Shown one piece after another: positions 6,897 to 8,138 of a stretch of DNA of 8,138 nt. Each line of letters begins with the position of its first letter. The stretch's first letter is position 1. Below the pieces are notes generated by a model. The model did no database searches. It was not told where the DNA came from and saw nothing but the letters and a program-made list of their open reading frames with translations. Origin of the DNA: a bacterium (GTDB lineage: Bacteria; Gemmatimonadota; Glassbacteria; GWA2-58-10); the NCBI GenBank assembly GCA_021372515.1, contig JAJFUG010000042.1, positions 1 to 8,138 on the forward strand. The letters are read 5' to 3'. Made by a program: the position numbers and the translations under genes.

Positions 6897-6953
6897 ATTT
6901 GAGGAAAATCCAACCGAGTCTCTACCATCTTTCCGATCAACCTGGAGCGGAAC

Positions 6954-8018
6954 ATGCGACAGGCTTCCCTGGTTCTGATCACGCTCATGTACTGTTTGAC
7001 CTACCTCCCGGCGAAGGCCGCGGACAGCGCTACCGCTCCGCTCTCGGGCCAGAAAATAATCTGTGTCTGGTCGATCCAGGCCCACACGGTGCAGGACCTG
7101 GAGCAGGCCGCCGACTCGGCCGCCGCGCTGGGGTTCAACGGCCTGTGCTGGGACACTCCGGGCGTGGCCGAGGTCTGCCGGGCGCGCGGGCTAAAGTCCT
7201 GGGCCCTGCTCTGCCCCCTGGCCCGCCGTCCCGGGGCGCGCCTCCAGGAGCTGGCCGCGGGCGAGGACAGCCTGCCGGGGTTCGACCCGCCGCGTATCCC
7301 GCCGGAGCAGTTCTACCAGTACGGCGGCGAGCCAGCTCCCGGGAACCATGAAATCCTGGACCAGAATTTCACCTGCCCCAACGACACCGGCGTGGTGAAT
7401 TACACCCTGGCCGAGGTACAACGCCTGCGGGAGTCCGGCTACGACGGGGTCATTTTCGATTTCGTGGGCTACCGGAATTACCACAGCTGCGAATGCCCGG
7501 TCTGCCGCGCGCGCCTGGCCGCCTGGCGCGCGGCCCATCCGGAGCTGAGCGATTCCGAAGCCTCGGGGCGATTCTACGCCGAGACCCTGGTCGCGCTCTA
7601 CGACACCCTCTACGACCGCACCAAGACCGTGGCACCCGGCATGACCATCGCCAACCACATCCACCCGGTCTACCTGCCCGACCTGTTCTACGGCCTGCGG
7701 GTGAAAGTCGACCTGGCCGGGATCACCACGGCCTGGTTCTTCCAGCCGCACTGGCCGCTGGACAAGGTGCGCCAGTATACCCGCCGCGTGGTGGAGGGTC
7801 CCTACAGCCACTCTTTCACCCAGGGCATGCCCATGTTCGGGTTCTACACGGACGGCACCTATGCGCGCGACCGCAAGAGCGCCGAGCGCCTGCACCAGGA
7901 GTTCCGTATCCTGAAAGAAGCCGGGGCGCAGCACCTGATCATGTGCGAGCTGGGGCATATCCTGCGCGACAGGGCCGCCGCCGAGGCCGTGCGCCGGGAG
8001 CTGCGCGGCGCGGAGTGA
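6954..8018 (+). CDS. Secreted TIM-barrel protein, putative glycoside hydrolase-like
   Basis: This 354-aa exported protein starts MRQASLVLITLMYCLTYLPAKA|ADS, a Sec signal peptide of about 22 residues. The rest reads like a single (beta/alpha)8 barrel: ICVWSIQAHT (36-45), LGFNGLCWD (59-67), LKSWALLCPL (80-89), YDGVIFDFVGY (163-173), TIANHIHP (231-238), VDLAGITTAWF (252-262) and HLIMCELGH (327-335). Right after the DGVIFD strand comes a C-x-C-x2-C cluster (Cys179, Cys181, Cys184) followed by RARLAAW, a pattern I associate with uncharacterised glycoside-hydrolase-like barrels in environmental bacteria. Asp169 and Glu332 sit at predicted strand ends and are candidate catalytic acids; this is inference. 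No named family can be assigned firmly. The start has GGAG at 6944-6947, 6 nt upstream. It is divergent from the lyase operon, which suggests a role in the same glycan pathway. Confidence 0.75.
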   Translation: MRQASLVLITLMYCLTYLPAKAADSATAPLSGQKIICVWSIQAHTVQDLEQAADSAAALGFNGLCWDTPGVAEVCRARGLKSWALLCPLARRPGARLQELAAGEDSLPGFDPPRIPPEQFYQYGGEPAPGNHEILDQNFTCPNDTGVVNYTLAEVQRLRESGYDGVIFDFVGYRNYHSCECPVCRARLAAWRAAHPELSDSEASGRFYAETLVALYDTLYDRTKTVAPGMTIANHIHPVYLPDLFYGLRVKVDLAGITTAWFFQPHWPLDKVRQYTRRVVEGPYSHSFTQGMPMFGFYTDGTYARDRKSAERLHQEFRILKEAGAQHLIMCELGHILRDRAAAEAVRRELRGAE

Positions 8019-8075
8019 GGCCGATGCGAATACTCGTGTAACCGCTTGAACCGACAGACTGACAAGGAGGACACG

Positions 8076-8138
8076 ATGAACGGAATCAACAGGCTGCGTG
8101 TGCTGGCCGGAGGGCTGGTCGCCGGGCTGGTCCTGGCC
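8076..8138 (+). CDS. N-terminus of an exported protein (cut by window end)
   Basis: Twenty-one codons are visible: MNGINRLRVLAGG followed by LVAGLVLA. A charged start followed by a hydrophobic run is the beginning of a signal peptide or membrane anchor. The start is well supported by AAGGAGG at 8064-8070, 5 nt before ATG. It follows the TIM-barrel gene by 57 nt on the same strand with no hairpin or terminator between them, so the two are probably co-transcribed. Nothing can be said about its function. Confidence 0.6.
   Translation, partial: MNGINRLRVLAGGLVAGLVLA

Noticed and set aside
8024-8041. Five-codon frame MRILV after the barrel gene.
   Set aside because: It is too short and has no conserved context. 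It could be a chance ATG or the remnant of a gene start, but nothing supports expression.

Overview
The window is GC-rich bacterial chromosome. Its genes carry strong AAGGAG-type ribosome binding sites, and every gene product whose N-terminus lies in the window begins with an export signal, two of them with a lipobox. This indicates a Gram-negative-type, polysaccharide-degrading bacterium. Paralogue-rich sets of secreted glycan enzymes like this are typical of Planctomycetota, Verrucomicrobiota and FCB-group or candidate-phylum environmental genomes. The sequence alone does not let me choose among these.

Layout. From 1 to 6690 the minus strand carries four paralogous heparinase II/III-like polysaccharide lyase genes head to tail. 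In transcription order they are 6690-4639 (secreted, 683 aa), 4624-2594 (secreted, 676 aa), 2563-524 (lipoprotein, 679 aa) and, beyond a 244-bp gap, 279 to the window edge (lipoprotein, N-terminal 93 aa only). The first three are separated by only 14 and 30 nt and look like one operon. The gap before the fourth holds a REPIN-like inverted pair of GTAG-type palindromes and a pair of short direct repeats that may be regulatory.

A 263-bp divergent intergenic region (6691-6953) separates the lyase operon from a plus-strand unit. That unit starts with a good sigma70-like promoter and encodes a secreted TIM-barrel protein resembling putative glycoside hydrolases (6954-8018). It is followed 57 nt later by the signal-peptide start of another exported protein, cut by the window end.

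Taken together this is a glycan-degradation locus. Several lyases of one superfamily, predicted to sit partly free in the periplasm or outside and partly anchored in the outer membrane, probably cleave uronic-acid-containing polysaccharide, and the neighbouring barrel protein may process the products. The substrate cannot be read from the sequence. No SusC/SusD pair, sulfatase, transporter or regulator is visible in the window. The most unusual points are the four-copy tandem expansion with patchwise DNA identity between copies, the REPIN-like element between them, and the copy-specific changes at otherwise conserved positions near the predicted active site.
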